DNA of 8,118 bases from an uncultured Lachnospiraceae bacterium. GTDB lineage: Bacteria; Bacillota_A; Clostridia; Lachnospirales; Lachnospiraceae. Numbering within the stretch: position 1 is the first letter of the stretch; each line of letters starts with the position of its first letter. The position numbers were made by a program, and so were the translations under genes. Below the pieces are notes generated by a model. The model was not told where the DNA came from. It made no database searches and saw only the letters and a program-made list of their open reading frames with translations. Below, in pieces: positions 5,330 to 8,118 of the stretch. The stretch lies in NCBI GenBank assembly GCA_902795985.1, contig CADBNG010000284.1, forward strand, positions 1-8,118. Direction: 5' to 3'.

Positions 5330-5887
5330 TTACGCGTTCAGGATGGCTTCCATGTGGGCGGCGATGTATTCCTGGGCCGGCCGGCTGTAAAGGACGAGAT
5401 TATACTCCCGGCCGTACAGGGATACTCTCGGCTGCATATACAGCCCGAATTCCATCCCTGCGGGAGTCACCAGCGTTTCCTTTTTGCCTGTGGACGGGAT
5501 GTCCCGATCCTCCAGATAGCCCATCCCGCGAAGCCAGTCTGTAACCGGTTTTACGGCGATTCCTTTCACATCGGGATCGTTCGCAAGGCCTTTCAGCTGC
5601 TCCAGGAACCGGGTGACCGGTTTATCGTCCGTGTATTCAAATGCATCCAGGCACTCCAGGGGGAATTTCTTTTTCACACTGCCGGCGGTTCTTCCGCCCG
5701 TCTTTCCTCCGGCACGGTATACCGCCTGCAGGACTTCTTTAATAAAGAACATCATCCGGATCATTTCCGGATCGTTCAGGGCCGGATTCTCAGCCGGCGT
5801 CTCCCCTGCCACCGGGTATTTCCCTTCCGCGAGGCTGCCGGTCAGCCGGACCGCCTCTTCCAGTCTGTCAAGTTCAAACATTTCCAT
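5330..5887 (-). CDS. Conserved-looking protein of unknown function, 185 aa
   Basis: I do not recognise this family with confidence. The start ATG (5885-5887) is preceded by AAAGGAGA (5896-5903) at good spacing; a second ATG two codons in is less well placed. The N-terminal part has an acidic helix-like stretch (FELDRLEEAVRLTG) and a segment GKYPVAGETPAENPALNDPEMIR (residues 22-44) followed by a hydrophobic helix MMFFIKEVLQAVY. A basic Gly-rich linker follows (about 58-74, GGKTGGRTAGSVKKK). The C-terminal part, VKPVTDWLRGMGYLED...TPAGMEFGLYMQPRVSLYGREYNLVLYSRPAQEYIAAHMEAIL, looks like a winged-helix or small alpha/beta domain. There is no signal peptide or long membrane segment, so it is probably cytoplasmic. 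It is convergent with the URO-D-like gene. A predicted promoter at 6182-6210 would give it an unusually long structured leader. Confidence 0.75.
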   Translation of the reverse strand: MEMFELDRLEEAVRLTGSLAEGKYPVAGETPAENPALNDPEMIRMMFFIKEVLQAVYRAGGKTGGRTAGSVKKKFPLECLDAFEYTDDKPVTRFLEQLKGLANDPDVKGIAVKPVTDWLRGMGYLEDRDIPSTGKKETLVTPAGMEFGLYMQPRVSLYGREYNLVLYSRPAQEYIAAHMEAILNA

Positions 5888-5954
5888 ACAATACTTCTCC
5901 TTTCATTCACAACATTGCCGCAATAAATAACACAACAACATCCTGCAGGGACAG

Positions 5955-6064
5955 CTGTCGGCAGGGGAGCGGTTCCTTTCGTCCCCCGGGAACAACTGCT
6001 GTCCGCAGGGGACATTACTTTCAGCCCCACTGTTTCGTCCCCAATGGGACTGTCCGCAGGGAAC
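5955..6064. repeat. Cluster of degenerate GGGGAC-family repeats
   Basis: Three spaced copies of a CTGTC(C/G)GCAGGG core start at 5955, 5999 and 6050. The first continues GGGGAGCGGTTCC and closes with TCCCC at 5982-5986; the second continues GGGGACATTACTTTCAG and closes with CCCC at 6025-6028; the third continues GGGAACTGTCC. GTCCC (6037-6041) and GGGAC (6046-6050) make another small hairpin. Copy spacing is 44 and 51 bp, so these are irregular decaying units, not an array. They would be transcribed as part of the leader of the 185-aa gene. Confidence 0.65.
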
Positions 6065-6103
6065 TGTCCTTCTGCTCTGTGTTTTTACCTGTTTTATGAA
6101 GCA

Positions 6104-6160
6104 GGAACCGAGACGGTTCCGGACCGGCCGAAGCCGGAGATTCCGCGTAGTATTCGCGGA
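6104..6160 (-). ncRNA. Three consecutive perfect hairpins in the leader of the 185-aa gene
   Basis: Within 57 bp lie GGAACCG/CGGTTCC (6104-6110 and 6114-6120, 3-nt loop), CCGGC/GCCGG (6124-6128 and 6133-6137, 4-nt loop) and TCCGCG/CGCGGA (6142-6147 and 6155-6160, 7-nt loop). On the minus strand the middle hairpin reads CCGGC-TTCG-GCCGG, an ideal cUUCGg tetraloop; on the plus strand the loop is CGAA. This favours the minus strand as the RNA. A leftward promoter at 6182-6210 would start transcription near 6176, placing all three hairpins at the 5' end of a leader of about 290 nt. I do not match it to a known riboswitch or RNA class. Confidence 0.45.
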
Positions 6161-6181
6161 GCAGAATCATCATATGACTGT

Positions 6182-6210
6182 ATATTATAATGCTGTTTTA
6201 ACGTTGTCAA
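6182..6210 (-). promoter_or_regulatory. Leftward promoter, likely for the 185-aa gene
   Basis: Read leftward, a perfect -35 TTGACA (6205-6210) is followed either by a perfect TATAAT (6184-6189) at 15 bp or by TAATAT (6182-6187, four of six) at 17 bp. Transcription would begin near 6175 and run through the hairpins and repeats to the gene start at 5887. The perfect -35 is good evidence; the short 15-bp spacing of the best -10 is the weak point. Confidence 0.55.
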
Positions 6211-6275
6211 TAGTTATATACGTATTTCTCATGCGCAATGCAACAGTTTTCTTCCATCACTCTCCCATCTGTTTT

Positions 6276-6305
6276 TTGACAACCTTTCCCCTTTATGTTT
6301 ATATT
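6276..6305 (+). promoter_or_regulatory. Rightward promoter for the flavin reductase
   Basis: A perfect -35 TTGACA (6276-6281) is followed after 18 bp by TATATT (6300-6305, five of six), in an AT-rich stretch. The expected start near 6312 gives a leader of about 120 nt. It is a strong sigma-A-like match with no obvious operator palindrome over it. Confidence 0.65.
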
Positions 6306-6433
6306 GATATTATCGGTGAAAACAATTTTGTTCCATTAATACGCAACGTGATGAACGGACTTTTTCGCCTTCTCCGGCGTTCCATGCCGGCGCTTCCGAA
6401 CCGCTGTCCCCATTCACGAAAGAGGCGACCCTT

Positions 6434-8118
6434 ATGTCCATTCTTTATCCGAATCTTTTCAAACCGCTGACGCTGCGCGGCCGGACTCTGCGGAATCGCA
6501 TCATGTCCGCGCCCAACATGCTCTTTCAGGTTGTAAACGGCCGTCCGACCGATTATTACGTCGGTTATCTGGAGCACAAGGCCAAAGGCGGAGCCGCCAT
6601 TGTCAACCTCGGCGAAGTGCCGGTCCGCGACGGCGGAAGCCATACCCCGCAGCTGGGTCTGACCCCGGAAAACCTGAACATTTTCGGAGAGATCGCCGCG
6701 GCGATCAAACAGCACGGCGCGCTGGCCAGCATTGAGCTGACCCATGCCGGACGCCGGGCACGCCCCTGGTACAATAAAAACCAGATCAAGGGACCCATGA
6801 CCGAAATTACCGAGGCCGGCGTTTATGTGGAATCCATGACCGAAGAGGATATGGAGGCCGTCGCCGAAGCCTATGCCGACGCGGCGGAATATGCGGTATC
6901 GGCCGGTTTTGACATGGCCCTCATCCATACCGGTCACGGCTGGCTGTTCGCCCAGTTTCTTTCCCCGCTGCTCAACCGAAGAACGGACCAGTACGGCGGC
7001 AGCCTGGAAAACCGCATGCGTTTCCCGCTGATGGTCCTGAAAAGAATCCGGGACCGGGTGAGAAACCGTATGATCCTGGCTGTCCGCACCAGCGGTTCCG
7101 AGCGGGCGGAGGGCGGCTTCACAGCGGATGACATGGCGGAGTTTTTAAGCAAAGCGCAGGAATATGTGGACTTTGCCGAAATCACCACGGAAATGGGAAT
7201 GTATTTCATGCCCAGCACCTATGTTCCCTGGGCCACGAACCGGGAGTTCGCCTCCACCATTAAAAAATCCGGAAAAGTGACCATGCCCGTTTTCCTGATC
7301 GGTTCCATCGTAAGCCCGGAACTGGCGGAGGAAATCATTGCCAGCGGCGACGCGGACGGCGTTTCCCTTTCCCGCGCGCTGATTGCGGATCCCGCGATGC
7401 CGAACAAGGCCCGGGCCGGAAAGATCGACGAGATCACCCCCTGCCTGCGCTGCCTGCGCTGTACGGACCAGGACAACGCGGTCCGTTCCTTCCGCTGCAG
7501 CGTCAATCCCTGCACCGCGCATGAAACCCGCCTGGGCTTTATGGAAGACGTTGGCAAAGCGCGGAATCTGAAAAACGTGCTGGTCATCGGCGGCGGCCCC
7601 GGAGGCATCAAAGCGGCTGTGACCGCGGCGCAGAGAGGCCATACCGTCACCCTTCTTGAGAAAAAAGACGTGCTGGGCGGAACGATCCGCTACGCGCGGA
7701 ATGATGTGATGAAGCCGGATCTGCAGCGTTATCTGGACTATCTGGAAAAGCTGCCCTTCCGGTATGACAACCTTACCGTAAAACTGAACACGGAAGCGAC
7801 CCCGGAAATGGTGGACGAACTGAAGCCGGATCACATTATCGTTGCCACCGGCGGAAAGCCCATTACGGCCACCTTCATCAAAGGCTACGAAAAAGCCCAT
7901 GAAATCCTGGACTGCTACTTCAAACCGGAAACCGTCCAGGGTGACAACATCACCATTATCGGCGGCGGCCTCTCCGGCGTGGAAGCCGGCATCCATATGG
8001 CCTGCCTCGGAAAGAAAGTGACGGTTCTTGAGATGTTCACCTGCCTTTCCAACGTCGGCACGACCTATGGCTGGGGCGTCATGTCCGCCGTCGAAAAATA
8101 CGGCGTAACCCTGGTCAA
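6434..8118 (+). CDS. OYE-family FMN/[4Fe-4S]/FAD oxidoreductase (2,4-dienoyl-CoA / enoate reductase type), 3' end outside window
   Basis: 561 codons are visible and the frame is open to the window edge; family members are usually about 640-680 aa, so perhaps 80-120 residues are missing. The N-terminal FMN barrel starts LFKPLTLRGRTLRNRI and contains ELTHAGRRARP (101-111), IHTGHGWLFAQFLSP (164-178, with the H165/H168 pair), NRRTDQYGGSLENR and a phosphate-site-like GSIVSPELAEEII...SRALIADP. An Fe-S motif follows: C337, C340, C343 and C355. Then come two dinucleotide folds, IGGGPGG (385-391) and IIGGGLSG (G510-G515). By family knowledge such enzymes pass electrons from NAD(P)H through FAD and the cluster to FMN to reduce activated C=C bonds. 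The substrate is not predictable; the H-T-G-H motif and the shortened cysteine spacing mark a subgroup. The start is set by AAAGAGG (6419-6425), 9 bases before the ATG. It is cytoplasmic and transcribed from its own promoter. Confidence 0.93.
   Translation, partial: MSILYPNLFKPLTLRGRTLRNRIMSAPNMLFQVVNGRPTDYYVGYLEHKAKGGAAIVNLGEVPVRDGGSHTPQLGLTPENLNIFGEIAAAIKQHGALASIELTHAGRRARPWYNKNQIKGPMTEITEAGVYVESMTEEDMEAVAEAYADAAEYAVSAGFDMALIHTGHGWLFAQFLSPLLNRRTDQYGGSLENRMRFPLMVLKRIRDRVRNRMILAVRTSGSERAEGGFTADDMAEFLSKAQEYVDFAEITTEMGMYFMPSTYVPWATNREFASTIKKSGKVTMPVFLIGSIVSPELAEEIIASGDADGVSLSRALIADPAMPNKARAGKIDEITPCLRCLRCTDQDNAVRSFRCSVNPCTAHETRLGFMEDVGKARNLKNVLVIGGGPGGIKAAVTAAQRGHTVTLLEKKDVLGGTIRYARNDVMKPDLQRYLDYLEKLPFRYDNLTVKLNTEATPEMVDELKPDHIIVATGGKPITATFIKGYEKAHEILDCYFKPETVQGDNITIIGGGLSGVEAGIHMACLGKKVTVLEMFTCLSNVGTTYGWGVMSAVEKYGVTLV

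Larger units (their letters stand above)
5888..6433. promoter_or_regulatory. Divergent intergenic region with repeats, hairpins and two promoters
   Basis: This 546-bp gap separates the leftward 185-aa gene from the rightward reductase. It holds a cluster of GGGGAC-type repeats (5955-6064), three consecutive hairpins (6104-6160), an AT-rich core with leftward and rightward promoters (6182-6305), and the reductase leader with a CCGGC/GCCGG hairpin (6374-6378 and 6386-6390). The long reading frame across 6096-6470 is not credible as a gene because it crosses the promoters and the reductase start. Confidence 0.7.

Noticed and set aside
5255..5926. A 223-codon plus-strand frame opposite the 185-aa gene.
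   Set aside because: Its ATG lies in the tandem repeat and it reads through the terminator. The minus-strand frame has a good ribosome site and ordinary protein composition.
6096..6470. A 124-codon plus-strand frame with hydrophobic stretches.
   Set aside because: It starts at the edge of the hairpin block, runs across both promoters and into the reductase, and its hydrophobic look comes from AT-rich promoter DNA.
6299..7996. Several minus-strand frames antisense to the reductase.
   Set aside because: The plus strand carries an unmistakable OYE/Fe-S/FAD protein; the antisense translations look like nothing known.
6434..8118. Naming the reductase baiCD, fadH or a specific enoate reductase.
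   Set aside because: Only the general architecture is clear. The neighbours are not a bile-acid operon and the cysteine spacing differs from FadH.

Overview
The window looks like a chromosomal segment of an anaerobic, fairly GC-rich Firmicute, probably a gut or rumen Clostridia member. The grounds are strong AAGGAGG-type ribosome binding sites, a cytoplasmic GH36 alpha-galactosidase, a GPH-type sugar transporter, a uroporphyrinogen-decarboxylase-like (URO-D) protein of the kind common in Clostridia, and an Fe-S/flavin 'old yellow enzyme' (OYE) reductase typical of strict anaerobes. Genus cannot be read from the sequence.

Layout. (1) 33-2225, minus: a complete GH36 alpha-galactosidase. (2) 2226-2722: a 497-bp divergent control region with a leftward promoter under an inverted repeat, a rightward promoter inside a dense cluster of TTTGTG/CACAAA motifs, and a possible attenuator in the transporter leader. 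(3) 2723-4147 and 4190-5188, plus: a two-gene unit of a GPH-family symporter and a URO-D-superfamily protein, joined by an intercistronic hairpin that begins right after the first stop codon and buries the second gene's ribosome binding site. (4) 5187-5329: a tandem 37-bp repeat and a strong, probably bidirectional terminator. (5) 5330-5887, minus: a 185-aa protein I do not recognise. (6) 5888-6433: a 546-bp gap with a cluster of GGGGAC repeats, three consecutive perfect hairpins (one with a cUUCGg tetraloop when read on the minus strand), and two divergent sigma-A-like promoters. (7) 6434 to the window end, plus: a flavin/[4Fe-4S] oxidoreductase of the 2,4-dienoyl-CoA reductase / enoate reductase type, cut by the window edge.

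How it may work together. The alpha-galactosidase would release galactose from raffinose-type oligosaccharides or melibiose in the cytoplasm, and the divergent symporter is a candidate importer. However, the symporter lacks two of the Na+-site acidic residues of MelB, and the URO-D-like protein lacks both the haem-pathway N-terminal motif and the H-x-C zinc motif of corrinoid methyltransferases. The transporter/URO-D pair may therefore serve a different substrate. The OYE-type reductase and the 185-aa gene appear to be separate transcription units.

A degenerate GGGGAC-core repeat family is scattered through the non-coding DNA and in two places supplies the stop codon of the preceding gene. 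No RNA genes, CRISPR array, insertion sequence or transposase is visible.
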